Positions 1 to 9,140 are shown, counted from the stretch's first letter. The stretch is 64,000 nt of DNA from Gemmatimonadota bacterium (GCA_016712265.1 JADJRJ010000028.1:372001-436000), one strand, 5' to 3'. Notes: generated from the letters alone by a model not told the origin. Made by a program: numbers and translations.

Positions 1-168
1 CGTGTCGATGCCCACGACTTCCATGCGACCCGTGCCGACGGTCAGCGGTCCGTACTTGACGTTGTAGACCATCGACTCGCCGACGCCAAAGGGAACGCTG
101 GCCGCGCCGCCGTTCTGGGCGTATAGCGGCAGGGCGGCCAGGAGGAGGGTCGGGAGCAGTCGGCGCAT
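1..168 (-). CDS. DUF3108 domain-containing protein, N-terminal fragment
   Basis: Only the first 56 codons lie in the window; the gene runs off the left edge. The ATG at 168 is followed by a short Sec-type signal peptide (Arg-Arg, then a Leu/Ala-rich stretch to about residue 17 ending in Tyr-Ala-Gln). The mature start reads PFGVGESMVYNVKYGPLTVG, which fits the opening of DUF3108 periplasmic proteins (VGE, then Tyr, then a YG-L-VG pattern). The family has no settled biochemical role; members are exported beta-rich proteins. The call rests on this short motif only, so confidence is moderate. Confidence 0.6.
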   Translation of the reverse strand, partial: MRRLLPTLLLAALPLYAQNGGAASVPFGVGESMVYNVKYGPLTVGTGRMEVVGIDT

Positions 169-194
169 GTGAGGGGTCGGGCGCCGAAACATAG

Positions 195-695
195 TCAGCG
201 ACGCGGGTGCTTTCGGGCTACCCGCGGCGTCGTCGCGGGTTCCGTGAGGGCCCGGCGCAACGTCGCGGGGGCGACCGCCAGGTATCCATCACGCAACAAC
301 TCGCGCAAGCCGTCCCAATCCGTTGCGGCGTCGAGCACGACACCCACCCATCCGGACGGGCCGACGTACGGCGGCTTGAAGAAGCGCGCCGGCCAGGTCG
401 TGATAAGCAGTTGCTGGTTGGTGGGGGTGCACTTGATCCATGCCCCGTCACGTCCGCCCCCGTGGTGATCGTTCCGGCTGGCAAACATGGCGAACAGCTT
501 GTTCTTCACGCGAAAGGTCGGTGCTCCCCAAGCCTCGACTTCATGGGCCTCGGGAAGGGCCAGGCAGGCCTTGCGCAGGCGGGTGAGTGCGGACGGTGGC
601 AACGGGAGGCGGGAAGTGCGACGTGGAGGGTAGGCGCCCGGCGCGGATGAGGAAAGTGGGCCGTGTGGCTTGAGCCGGTTGCCCCACTGGCCCAT
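195..695 (-). CDS. MmcQ/YjbR family protein
   Basis: A small cytoplasmic protein of the MmcQ/YjbR (DUF419) fold, a family structurally related to DNA-binding proteins but without an established target. The visible family pattern is LPEAHEVEAWGAPTFRVKNK near the start, then an FAMF strand, and in the second half WPARFFKPPYVGPSGWVGV followed by a WDGLRELLRDGYLAVAP helix and the usual Arg/Ala-rich end. The start is uncertain: the frame is open to 776, but that would overlap the GMC gene on the other strand. The ATG at 695 is given here, and a start closer to the LTRLRKACLALPE helix is possible. It is divergent from the GMC dehydrogenase. Confidence 0.7.
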   Translation of the reverse strand: MGQWGNRLKPHGPLSSSAPGAYPPRRTSRLPLPPSALTRLRKACLALPEAHEVEAWGAPTFRVKNKLFAMFASRNDHHGGGRDGAWIKCTPTNQQLLITTWPARFFKPPYVGPSGWVGVVLDAATDWDGLRELLRDGYLAVAPATLRRALTEPATTPRVARKHPRR

Positions 696-761
696 GGGGG
701 CGCAGTATACCGTCAGCTGCCGTGGCGTGGACCGTGGCCGCTCCCCCAGCCCTTCACGGTG

Positions 762-2456
762 ATGCCCCAGCGACAACCTTCATATGACGTCTGCATCGTC
801 GGCTCAGGTGCCGGCGGCGCGATGACCGCCCATGCGCTCACGCAGGCCGGGGCCAACGTCATCATGCTCGAGGCCGGCGCCTGGTGGGACAACACCAAGG
901 ACTCGGCGATGCTCAAGTTCCCGTACGACTCGCCGCGGCGTGGCGCATCGACGACGGAACGCCCGTTTGGGGAGTTTGACGCGTGCATTGGGGGGTGGCA
1001 GGTCGAGGGGGAACCGTACACGAAGGCCGACGGGACGAAGTTCGACTGGTGGCGGGCGCGCATGCTCGGTGGGCGCACGAACCATTGGGGGCGCATTTCC
1101 CTGCGCTTCGGCCCGGACGACTTCCGCCGCAAGTCGCTCGACGGGCTGGGCGACGACTGGCCGATCACCTACAACGATATTGCGCCGTACTACGACCAGG
1201 TCGACCAGCTCATCGGGATCTTCGGGTCGAAGGAGAACCTGCCCAATCATCCGGATGGAGTCTTTCATGAGGCCCCCAGGCCCCGGTGTTACGAACTGCA
1301 TGTCAAGCGGGCGGCCGACAAGATGGGGATCTGGTGCATTCCGGCGCGGTTGTCGGTGATCACCCAGCCGCTCAATGGACGCGCCCCGTGCCACTACTGC
1401 GGGCAGTGTAACCGCGGGTGCATGACCAACTCGAACTTCTCGTCGCCGAACGTCCTGCTCTTCCCGGCGCAGAAGACCGGCCGGTTGACCATCACCGTGA
1501 ACGCGATGGCGCGCGAGGTCGCCACCGACGCGCAAGGGCTCGCCACGGGCGTGCACTACATCGACAAGGCAACCGGCAAGGACGAGTTTGTCGCGGCCAA
1601 GGTTGTGGTGCTGGCGGCCAGCGCATGTGAAAGCGCCCGCATCCTCCTCAACTCGAGGAGTGCACGTCATCCCCAGGGACTCGCCAACTCGTCCGGCGTC
1701 GTCGGCAAGTACCTCACCGATACGACGGGGACCGATGTCGCCGGCTTCGTTCCGCAGCTCATGGATCACGTGCCGCACAACTGCGACGGCGTGGGCGGCG
1801 GGCACATCTACATGCCGTGGTGGCTGGACAACAAGAAGCTCGACTTCCCACGCGGGTACCACATTGAGGTGTGGGGAGGACTCGGGGTCCCCTCCTACGG
1901 CTTCGGGGGCGGGATCCAGGGGATGCCGCAGTCGCGGGGCGGTGGGTACGGCAAGGCGCTGAAGGACGAGTATCGTCGTTACTATGGATCGACCATTGGG
2001 TTCTCGGGGCGCGGTGAGCAGATCCCAAATGCCGACTCGTACTGCGAGCTCGACCCGACGGTGAAGGACCGCTACGGCATCCCCGTCCTCCGCTTCCACT
2101 GGAAGTGGCGGGACGACGAATACCGGCAGGTGCGCCACATGCAGGAGACCTTCCGGGCGCTCATTCGCGAGATGGGTGGCGAGCCGATGGGCGACATGCC
2201 GTCGAAGGAGCGTGGGTACGGCATCGCCAACGGCGGCGCGATCATCCATGAACTGGGGTGCGTGCGCATGGGGGCCACCGCCAGGGACTCGGCGCTGAAT
2301 GCCCATTGCCAGGCGTGGGATTGCAAGAACCTGTTTGTCACTGACGGCGGCTCGTTTGTGTCACAAGCCGACAAGAACCCGACATGGACGATCCTGGCGC
2401 TGGCTTGGCGCACGGCGGACTACATCACGCAACAGCGGAAGGCGGGGGCGATATGA
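762..2456 (+). CDS. GMC family FAD-dependent oxidoreductase (gluconate/sugar dehydrogenase large subunit type)
   Basis: A 564-residue flavoprotein that oxidises an alcohol or sugar-type substrate and passes electrons to a partner rather than to oxygen (inferred from family and neighbour). The N-terminal Rossmann motif is GSGAGG at residues 14-19, followed by LEAG near 36-39 and GGRTNHWG at 103-110. Four cysteines in a C-x2-C-x2-C-x3-C pattern (210, 213, 216, 220) match the iron-sulfur motif of bacterial FAD-glucose, fructose and gluconate dehydrogenase large subunits. The C-terminal GMC region has HELGCVRMG and the NLFVTDGG/NPTWTI segment. The protein lacks a signal peptide, and its stop overlaps the next gene's first start by 4 nt; that gene carries a Tat signal and probably exports the pair. 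The ATG at 762 was chosen because the open frame upstream overlaps the divergent MmcQ gene. No cytochrome c subunit is nearby. Confidence 0.85.
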   Translation: MPQRQPSYDVCIVGSGAGGAMTAHALTQAGANVIMLEAGAWWDNTKDSAMLKFPYDSPRRGASTTERPFGEFDACIGGWQVEGEPYTKADGTKFDWWRARMLGGRTNHWGRISLRFGPDDFRRKSLDGLGDDWPITYNDIAPYYDQVDQLIGIFGSKENLPNHPDGVFHEAPRPRCYELHVKRAADKMGIWCIPARLSVITQPLNGRAPCHYCGQCNRGCMTNSNFSSPNVLLFPAQKTGRLTITVNAMAREVATDAQGLATGVHYIDKATGKDEFVAAKVVVLAASACESARILLNSRSARHPQGLANSSGVVGKYLTDTTGTDVAGFVPQLMDHVPHNCDGVGGGHIYMPWWLDNKKLDFPRGYHIEVWGGLGVPSYGFGGGIQGMPQSRGGGYGKALKDEYRRYYGSTIGFSGRGEQIPNADSYCELDPTVKDRYGIPVLRFHWKWRDDEYRQVRHMQETFRALIREMGGEPMGDMPSKERGYGIANGGAIIHELGCVRMGATARDSALNAHCQAWDCKNLFVTDGGSFVSQADKNPTWTILALAWRTADYITQQRKAGAI

Positions 2457-3097
2457 GGGAAGCAGATCAACAGCCAGGGCGAAGCACGAGCGGCACGGGG
2501 GTGGCGCGGCGCGATGTGCTGCGCATCCTTGCGGCGGCCCCGTTGGCGGTGTTCGCGATTGCGTGCGAGGACGTGGACCGGGCCGCGCAACATGCGAGCG
2601 ATTCCCTCGCACAGGCGGCGAAGGACGGCGTGCCCTATGTGCCGCAGTTCTACACGGCGACGGAGTTCGCCCTCGCGCGGGTGCTTGCGGACCGCATCCT
2701 GCCTGCAGATGAACGCTCGGGGTCGGCAAGTGACGCGGGCGTCCCGGAGTTCCTGGACTTCCTCATGACGGCGTATCCCGACATGCAGGAGCCCATGCGC
2801 AAGGGACTTGCCTGGATGGACGACGCGACGCAGTCGCGCTTCCAGAAGACCTTCGTGGCCTGTTCGCCGGAGGAGCAGTCCGCCCTCCTGGACGAGATTG
2901 CGTACCCAAAGCGCGCAGCGGACAAGGTGAAAGACGGCGTCACCTTCTTCTCCCGTTTTCGCGACCTCACCGCCTCCGGCTTCTGGTCGAGCCGCATCGG
3001 CGTGAAGGACCTCCAGTACTTGGGGAACGTGCCGCAGACTTCATGGACCGGGTGTCCCCCGGAAGCGCTCGCCAAGCTCGGCGTCAGTTACACATGA
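2453..3097 (+). CDS. Gluconate 2-dehydrogenase subunit 3 family protein, Tat-exported
   Basis: The small subunit partner of the GMC dehydrogenase. From the ATG at 2453 (overlapping the upstream stop as ATGA) it has 214 residues. Residues 17-38 form a twin-arginine signal (ARRDVL, then Leu/Ala-rich, ending in AIAC, a possible lipobox). The mature part has the family's conserved start YVPQFYTATEFALARVLADR and the ILPADERSGSASDAGVPEFL motif. In characterised complexes this subunit carries the large subunit across the inner membrane by hitch-hiking. Codons 7-16 coincide with a copy of a dispersed intergenic repeat (2472-2499). A GTG at 2501 would give a compact Tat signal starting directly at Ala-Arg-Arg-Asp and would leave the repeat untranslated, so the true start may be 2501. 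Confidence 0.82.
   Translation: MREADQQPGRSTSGTGVARRDVLRILAAAPLAVFAIACEDVDRAAQHASDSLAQAAKDGVPYVPQFYTATEFALARVLADRILPADERSGSASDAGVPEFLDFLMTAYPDMQEPMRKGLAWMDDATQSRFQKTFVACSPEEQSALLDEIAYPKRAADKVKDGVTFFSRFRDLTASGFWSSRIGVKDLQYLGNVPQTSWTGCPPEALAKLGVSYT
2472..2499 (+). repeat. Dispersed GCACGAGC-type repeat, copy D (within annotated gene start)
   Basis: This 28-nt stretch matches 57010-57037 at 26 of 28 positions by direct comparison, and its part 2481-2497 (GAAGCACGAGCGGCACG) equals the reverse complement of 58316-58332 exactly. It lies in the first codons of the gluconate-dehydrogenase-type small subunit, before the twin-arginine motif. Confidence 0.7.
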
Positions 3098-3107
3098 CCT
3101 GTGGCTC

Positions 3108-3656
3108 ATGGACGCGGAGTCCCCGATCGTGACGGTGCCGCAGGCCGAGGTGGACCGCGCCATCTGCGAGACGCTTGCGCAGTGGGGCATTGCGTACACG
3201 CGGTTCGATCATCCGCCGGTCTTCACCTGCGCGGAGGCGGACGTTCATGTGCCGAGCGCTGCCGATGCGCTGCAGACGAAGAATCTCTTCCTGCGCGACA
3301 AGAAGGGGGGGCGGCACTGGCTGGTCATCACCTCGTGCGAGAAGCGGGTGGACATCCGGGCGCTGGGGGATCAGCTGGGAGTCGGTCGCCTGTCGTTCGG
3401 TTCGCCCGAACGTCTCATGAAGTACCTGGGCGTGACGCCGGGGGCAGTGACCCTCCTCGCCCTCGCCCATCCCGGGGCGCGAGAGGTGGAGTTGGTGGTC
3501 GACGCTGCCGCGCGCGACGTCCCGTGGCGATGCCACCCCATGGTGAACACGGCGACCCTGGTGCTTGATCCGGCCGCGTGCGCCGCTTTCCTCGCGCGGA
3601 CCGGCCACGTTCCCGGTTACCACGCGATCCCGGAGCTCGACGCTTCCGGGAGTTGA
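3108..3656 (+). CDS. YbaK/EbsC-domain prolyl-tRNA editing protein (ProX/PrdX type)
   Basis: A 182-residue free-standing aminoacyl-tRNA editing domain of the ProRS INS/YbaK superfamily. Members hydrolyse mischarged tRNA such as Ala-tRNA(Pro) in the cytoplasm. Visible signatures are the DHPPVFTCAEAD segment near residues 33-44, ALQTKNLFLRDKKGGRHWLV around 53-72 (the K-N-L-F core typical of PrdX-type deacylases) and the VTPGAVTLLAL strand-turn near 108-118. The length fits the roughly 170-residue family. It begins 10 nt after the dehydrogenase small subunit, but there is no functional link and co-transcription is only positional. Which mischarged species it edits cannot be told from the sequence. 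Confidence 0.8.
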   Translation: MDAESPIVTVPQAEVDRAICETLAQWGIAYTRFDHPPVFTCAEADVHVPSAADALQTKNLFLRDKKGGRHWLVITSCEKRVDIRALGDQLGVGRLSFGSPERLMKYLGVTPGAVTLLALAHPGAREVELVVDAAARDVPWRCHPMVNTATLVLDPAACAAFLARTGHVPGYHAIPELDASGS

Positions 3657-3760
3657 CCGAGTGTCGCGCTCGGAGGTAGCGGGCGCGGCGATGTGGCCGC
3701 ACACTTGAGATGCCCTGCGATGGCCGGTTCTCCCTACCCTCACCAAGATCTGTGAGCCTC

Positions 3761-5812
3761 ATGCGCCTGTTCCGATCACTGTTGCTTGGTCTTGCCTTCG
3801 CCCTGCCAGTCGTCGTTGTGGCACAGGCGCGGCCCCTCGCCCCCGCCGACATCTTTGCGCTGGCCTACGCTGCCGACCCGCAGGTCAGCGGCGATGGGCA
3901 GTGGGTGGCCTATGTGCGGCAATGGAGTGACCCGTCGACCGACCGACGGCACAGCAACATCTGGTTGGTCAAGGCGGATGGCTCCGACCACCGCCCGCTC
4001 ACCGGCGGCACCTTCACGGAACACTCCCCGCGCTGGTCCCCGGACGGCACCCGCCTCCTGTACATCTCGAACCGGGGCGGGTCGCCCCAGCTGTATGTCC
4101 GCTACATGTCAACGGGAGAGGCGTTCCCCGTGACAAACACGCGACAGCCGCCGGGCAGCCCGGTGTGGTCCGCCGACGGGACGCAGGTCGCCTATCTCGC
4201 CCTGGTGCCCAAGCCACCGCTGGTGATCGGGACGCCGCTGACGCCACCGCCGGGTGCACAGTGGGCGGCGCCGCCCAAGTACACCGAGAACCTCGTCTTT
4301 CGCTTCGACGGCGTCGGTGAAGTGCCGACAGGGTTCGTGCACGCGTTTGTGGTCGCCGCGACGGGCGGGGCACCACGCCAGGTCACCAGTGGTGACTTCA
4401 ACCACGGCGGCACCCCGTATGGCGGCGGGTCGCTCGCATGGACACCGGATGGCAGCGAGCTCGTCCTCCCGGCACGTCGCGGTGAACGTCCGGAGTGGAA
4501 CGCCCGCGAGAGCGACCTCTTCGCCGTCAACGTGCAGACCGGGGCGTTACGCCGCCTCACCGATCGCTTTGGTCCCGATGCATCGCCCGCAGTATCGCCC
4601 GACGGGCAGCTCATCGCCTGGGTGGGATACGACGACCGCAAGCAGGGGTATCAGAACACCCTGCTCTACGTGATGAATCGCGACGGGTCCGGCAAGCGCG
4701 TCATCTCCACCAAGCTCGACAACAGCGTTTCCAGCCCGTCATGGAGCGCGGACAGCAAGGCGATCTATGGACAGGTGGATGAGCGCGGGACCACGAAGGT
4801 CATGCGCTTCATGCTCGATGGCACGCACACGGTCGTGGCGTCGAACCTCGGCGGTGGCACCAGCGCCTACAGTGGTGGCAGCTACTCGGTCTCGCGCACC
4901 GGGGTCGTCGCCTACTCAATGAGTACGCCGAACGTGCCGAGTGAGGTCGCGGTGGCCAGCAGTGCGTCTCCCGCGCCTCGTGTGGTCACCGCCCTCAACG
5001 CCAGCCTGCTGGCCGACCGCACGATCGGTGAGGTGGAGGAGATCTGGTACGAGTCCTCGAAGGACAAGCGGAAGATCCATGGCTGGATCATCAAGCCCCC
5101 GGGCTTCGACGCACGCCGCAAGTATCCCCTGATCCTTGAGATCCACGGCGGACCATTTGCCAACTACGGCGACCGCTTTGACGAGGAGAAGCAGTTGATG
5201 GCCGCCGCCGGCTTCGTGGTGTTGTACACCAATCCGCGCGGCAGCACGAGTTATGGCGAGGAGTTCGGCAATTTGATTCACCACGCCTACCCGGGCGATG
5301 ATTTCCACGACCTCAACGCCGGCGTGGACGCGGTGATCGCGAAGGGGTACGTCGACGAGAAGAACCTCTTCGTCACTGGAGGGAGCGGCGGCGGGGTGCT
5401 CACCGCGTGGATGATCGGGCACACGGATCGTTTCCGCGCCGCGCTCGCATTCTACCCGGTGATCAACTGGGAGAGTTTCTCGCTGACGGCCGACATGGCG
5501 CCGAGTTCGGTGAACAACTGGTTTCCCGGCTTTCCCTGGGACCATCCCGAGAACTATGACAAGCGGTCACTGCTCTCGGTGGTGAAGAACGTGAAGACCC
5601 CGACGTTGATCATGACGGGCGAAGAGGACTATCGCACGCCGATGTCCGAGTCCGAGCAGTACTACAAGGCGCTCAAGATGCGGGGCGTCGAGTCAGTGCT
5701 GGTCCGCGTGCCGGAGGAACCGCACGGCATCCGCCGTCGTCCGAGTCACGAGGCGTCGAAGATCACGACGCTGAAGGGGTGGTTCGACAAGTACAAGGCG
5801 CCCGTGCAGTAG
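3761..5812 (+). CDS. S9 family prolyl oligopeptidase-like secreted peptidase
   Basis: A 683-residue serine peptidase with an N-terminal beta-propeller of TolB/PD40-type repeats (residues about 30-400, several W-SPDG-type motifs) and a C-terminal alpha/beta-hydrolase domain. The nucleophile is Ser542 in GGSGGG; Asp623 (GEEDYRTP) and His655 (EEPHG) complete a plausible triad, all in the order expected for S9C acyl-aminoacyl-peptidase-like enzymes. The ATG at 3761 was chosen because it starts a clear signal peptide (MRLFRSLLLGLAFALPVVVV, then Ala-Gln-Ala); the frame is open further upstream without features. It probably cleaves short peptides in the periplasm. It follows the YbaK gene by about 100 nt and precedes the PadR/permease pair, with no evident functional tie. 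Confidence 0.9.
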   Translation: MRLFRSLLLGLAFALPVVVVAQARPLAPADIFALAYAADPQVSGDGQWVAYVRQWSDPSTDRRHSNIWLVKADGSDHRPLTGGTFTEHSPRWSPDGTRLLYISNRGGSPQLYVRYMSTGEAFPVTNTRQPPGSPVWSADGTQVAYLALVPKPPLVIGTPLTPPPGAQWAAPPKYTENLVFRFDGVGEVPTGFVHAFVVAATGGAPRQVTSGDFNHGGTPYGGGSLAWTPDGSELVLPARRGERPEWNARESDLFAVNVQTGALRRLTDRFGPDASPAVSPDGQLIAWVGYDDRKQGYQNTLLYVMNRDGSGKRVISTKLDNSVSSPSWSADSKAIYGQVDERGTTKVMRFMLDGTHTVVASNLGGGTSAYSGGSYSVSRTGVVAYSMSTPNVPSEVAVASSASPAPRVVTALNASLLADRTIGEVEEIWYESSKDKRKIHGWIIKPPGFDARRKYPLILEIHGGPFANYGDRFDEEKQLMAAAGFVVLYTNPRGSTSYGEEFGNLIHHAYPGDDFHDLNAGVDAVIAKGYVDEKNLFVTGGSGGGVLTAWMIGHTDRFRAALAFYPVINWESFSLTADMAPSSVNNWFPGFPWDHPENYDKRSLLSVVKNVKTPTLIMTGEEDYRTPMSESEQYYKALKMRGVESVLVRVPEEPHGIRRRPSHEASKITTLKGWFDKYKAPVQ

Positions 5813-5915
5813 CCGTTCCGGTGCCCGGTGCCCCGGGCGCCGGATCGTGTACGCGCAGTGAGCCGCGTCCGGGGGGGGCGCGATGTCGTGTCCCTTCGAT
5901 GGCGTCGGGTGAAAC

Positions 5916-5936
5916 CTATGTGCGCCGCGCACGTAG
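5916..5936. promoter_or_regulatory. Imperfect inverted repeat, candidate PadR operator
   Basis: Two 10-nt arms, CTATGTGCGC and GCGCACGTAG, flank one central C and are reverse complements except for a single position. The element ends 7 nt before the ATG of the padR-like gene. PadR dimers recognise short ATGT-spacer-ACAT type palindromes, and this site contains ATGT and ACGT half-sites 9 nt apart. Autoregulation of the PadR-permease operon is inferred from position. Confidence 0.5.
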
Positions 5937-5943
5937 TGCCGGC

Positions 5944-6270
5944 ATGGCAACACTCCGCCCCATCGAATTCGAGATCCTCCTCTCCCTCGTCCGGGAGGAG
6001 CGACACGGCTACGCCATCATCCAGGATATCGCCGGGCGCAGCGGCGAAACGGTCGAGACGGGGACACTCTACCGCGCGCTGCAACGATTGACCGAGGGCG
6101 ACCTCGCGCGCCCGGTCGCACAGCGGCGGTCCGGACCGGGGGACGACGAGCGTCGCCAGTACTACGCGATCACCTCGAGGGGTCGCCAAGCAGCGAGCGC
6201 GGAAGCCCGACGACTCTCGGCCCTCGTCGACGCCGCCCGGGACGCGCGACTGCTCCCGCGTGCCACATGA
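5944..6270 (+). CDS. PadR family transcriptional regulator
   Basis: A 108-residue winged-helix repressor. The PadR signature is clear: ATLRPIEFEILLSLVREERHGYAIIQDI, then the recognition-helix region SGETVETGTLYRALQRL, and the wing with DERRQYYAITSRG followed by a C-terminal helix rich in Ala/Arg. The ATG at 5944 aligns with the family start; the frame is open upstream to 5779 but that part looks untranslated and holds a near-perfect 21-nt palindrome. The gene overlaps the following ADOP permease by 4 nt (ATGA), the common PadR plus MacB-like permease arrangement of Acidobacteriota and Gemmatimonadota. It likely represses its own operon; the inducer is unknown. Confidence 0.9.
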   Translation: MATLRPIEFEILLSLVREERHGYAIIQDIAGRSGETVETGTLYRALQRLTEGDLARPVAQRRSGPGDDERRQYYAITSRGRQAASAEARRLSALVDAARDARLLPRAT

Positions 6271-8770
6271 CGCGCGCCTGGCAGGTCGCGTATCGCCTGG
6301 CCCTGTACGCGTTTCCCCGTGCGTTCCGGGCGCGCTGGGGGCAGGGGATGATCGACGCCTTCCGTGACGGGTGGCAGGCGAGGGAGGCGACAGCGCGCAG
6401 GGGATACGCCCTCCGCGAACTGCGCAGCGCGCTCGCTGCCGGCCTGCGCGAGAGACTACACACCGACACCCGGCAACTCCAGATGCTCCATCTCACAGAC
6501 GTGCGATACGCCCTACGCCTGCTGACTCGCAGCCCCGGGTTTGCGCTGCTGACCGTCCTGGTACTCGCCGGTGGCCTGGGATTGAGCACGTTCACGTTCT
6601 CGTTCCTCTACACCGCCATGATCAAGCCGCTCCCGCTGGGCGACGGTGCCGAGATCGTGCGGCTGATGCGGGCCGATGGGGGGCGCCGGGCACCAATTGA
6701 TGCGACGGACATCGTTCAGTTGCGCCAGTCGGTGAAGACCCTGCGGGAAGTCGCCCCGTATGTCGGGACCGAGGTGGTGCTGGGGATGCAGGGGGAACGC
6801 CGCGCCGTGGACGCGGCCGCGGTCGATGCGGGGATCTTCACCATCGCCCGCACGCCGGCGCGGTTGGGGCGCCACCTGCTGCCGTCCGACAATGCCGCCG
6901 GGGCAGAACCCGTGATCGTGCTGTCGCATCGCACCTGGGAGGTCGCGTTCGGCTCGGATCGCGGCGTGATCGACGACGTCGTCGACGTGAACGGCACACG
7001 CACGCGCGTCGTCGGGGTGATGCCCGAGGCGTTCGGCTTTCCCGTGGCCACCGAGGCCTGGATCCCGCTCGGTCCGCGGGAGCTGGCGCCGGCCGACACC
7101 GGCCTATCACTGCAGGTCGCGGCCCGGTTGGCGCCGGGGGCGAGTGCAGCCGATGCCACGGCGGAGGCGACGGCGATACTCCAACGATTGTCAGCAACGC
7201 TGGATACCACGCGCGGCCCGGGCGCGGTCCCGCGCACGGCGAGAGCCGAGTCGTTCCCGCAGGCGCAGTTCGGGGATGAGCGCACGCTCGTATTTGGGGT
7301 GCTGAACCTCGTGGCCGCGTTGATCCTCCTGCTTGCCCTTGTCAACGTCACCAACCTGCTGCTGGCCCGGGCCAATGAACGCGCACGCGAGACGGCGGTA
7401 CGCATGGCCCTTGGTGCCAGCACCGCGCGACTGGTGATGCAGGGGATGTGGGAAACCATCATCCTGTGCGTGGTTGGCGGCGTGCTCGGTACGGCGGGCG
7501 CGGCGTGGGGGCTCAAGGCTATCACGCGCTGGACCCAGGAAAACCTCCAGGGCAACCTGGCCTTCTGGTGGGTGTGGCGTCCCGATGGGGTGACGATGCT
7601 CATTGCCGGCGTGTTCGTCACCGTGGCCGTGCTGGTCCTGTGCGTTGTGATGGCACGCCGCGCCACGCAGGTTAACGTGCGCGAGGTGATCCAGGATGGA
7701 TCGGTGCGTGGGGGCTCACGTCGCGAGGGACGCACGGCCCGTGCGCTCGTGGTGACGCAGGTCGCCACCGTCACCCTGCTGATGTTCTTTGGGGTGCTCT
7801 CCGGCATCATGGCCCGGCGCCTCGCGCGCCTCGACCTGGGGTTCGACGCCACGTCGGTCATGCAGGTGACGGTGGATCCGGGCAGCAGTCGGTATCCCGA
7901 TCGCGCGGCACGCCACGCCGTCATGGCGCGCATTCAGCAGGAACTCGCGCAACGCCCCGGGGTGGATGGCGCGCTGTTGCGCACCGGGCTCGCTCGGCCG
8001 GACGTCGGGGGACAAGTGGAGGCGCGGCGAGGCACCGCGGTCACACGTGCCGCGGCCTGGGTGTACGCCGCGTCCGGTGCGCTCGATGTCGCTGGGCCGA
8101 GGCTGGAATCCGGGCGGGCTTTCACCACGGCCGATGACACGGCACAGGCGCCGGTGGTGCTGGTGAGTCGTTCGTTGGCGAAGCGGCTTGCGCCGAACGC
8201 GTCAGTCGAGGGATTACAGGTCCGCCTCACCAGCACGGGGGACACGACCCAGTGGCGCACGATCGTGGGCGTCGTGAGTGACATCCCCTATGGAGATCCC
8301 TGGGCGCGGGAGCGCTCCACCGATGCGGCCTACATCCCGACAGCGCAGTCTGTGGTCGACGCCGCGGTGGGCTTTCTTCGAGTGCCCCGGGACCTCGCGG
8401 CCGGGCGTGAGGCGATCTTCGAGGCCTTTCGCCGGGTCGACCGGGAGCTGGTGCCGGGACAGGTGACGACCTATCGCGAAGTGATCGAGAAGACGCGCCT
8501 CGTCACGATCGGGACAACGAAGCTGTTCGCGGCCGCTTTCGCCTTCGCGCTGGCCCTGGCGATGGTGGGCAGCTACGGCTTGATGTCCCGGGGCATCGGC
8601 CTCCGCACGCGGGAGATCGGCGTGCGGCGCGCGCTCGGCGCCACGGAGTCCTCCGTCCTGCGCCTGTTGCTGGGCACAGGCGCGCGGCAGTTAGGTATCG
8701 GGGTGGTGGTCGCGCTGCCGCTCGTGGTCGTAGTGGCGGCGGCATTCAACCACTTCTCCTCGGTCCCGGT
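6267..8770 (+). CDS. ADOP-type ABC transporter permease (MacB/FtsX-like), C-terminus disrupted
   Basis: A long permease with an N-terminal ADOP extension (YALRLLTRSPGFALLTVLVL at residues 81-100 leads into the first membrane helix), a MacB periplasmic core domain (about 115-330), an FtsX helix bundle near 345-470, a second periplasmic domain and a final FtsX region (LREIGVRRALGA-like motif seen here as TREIGVRRALGA near 790). The normal last helix and basic tail are missing from this frame after about 8760. Beyond that the frame stays open to 9092 but encodes Gly/Trp/Arg/Ser-rich sequence unlike the family. A more plausible tail (CAAIVGSVGRRGDLEPAGLR) appears in another frame at about 8825-8880, so one or more indels are likely. 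Such permeases probably export peptides, lipids or drugs with separate MacB-like ATPases; no ATPase gene is adjacent. The end coordinate is approximate. Confidence 0.78.
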
Positions 8771-9140
8771 GTGGGGCAGTCCCCACGGCAGGTTGGCCGG
8801 CAGCCTGTGGCCGGGTGTGCCGCCATCGTGGGATCGGTGGGGCGTCGCGGGGACCTGGAGCCGGCGGGGCTGCGCGGGGTGTTTCTCCACCGTCGTCGAT
8901 GCCTGTTGGCCCAACGGGAGTTCGAGGCGTCGATCAGCGATGCGCCGGGATGGGTCATCCATGGTGGACACCGACGCCTTCACTGCGTCCTGGCGGCTGC
9001 CCAGGACTCCAGCAGTCGCCGATTGGGCGCGATCGCGGCGGTCGCCCTCGGTGCCGGGGCGGCTGGTCGTAGGTCGCTGGGCGCCGCGTTGAGGCGGCGC
9101 CGGCGGCGGGGTGGGGGGGCCGGGGGCCGGGGGGGGCGTG
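8771..9140. other. Frame-disrupted, G-rich convergence zone
   Basis: The 3' ends of the ADOP permease (+) and the glycosyltransferase (-) meet here, and neither keeps a family-like reading frame through the zone. The sequence contains several G runs, including a dense stretch at about 9098-9140 made almost only of G with isolated C and T. No independent gene could be supported in it; all open frames have biased Arg/Gly/Pro/Ser composition. Indel errors in homopolymers or real gene decay could both explain the picture. Confidence 0.5.

Noticed and set aside
5818..5845. GC-rich near-palindrome after the S9 peptidase gene as a terminator
   Set aside because: The arms (CCGGTGCCC and GGGCGCCGG) adjoin with no loop and one mismatch, so a stable hairpin is doubtful.
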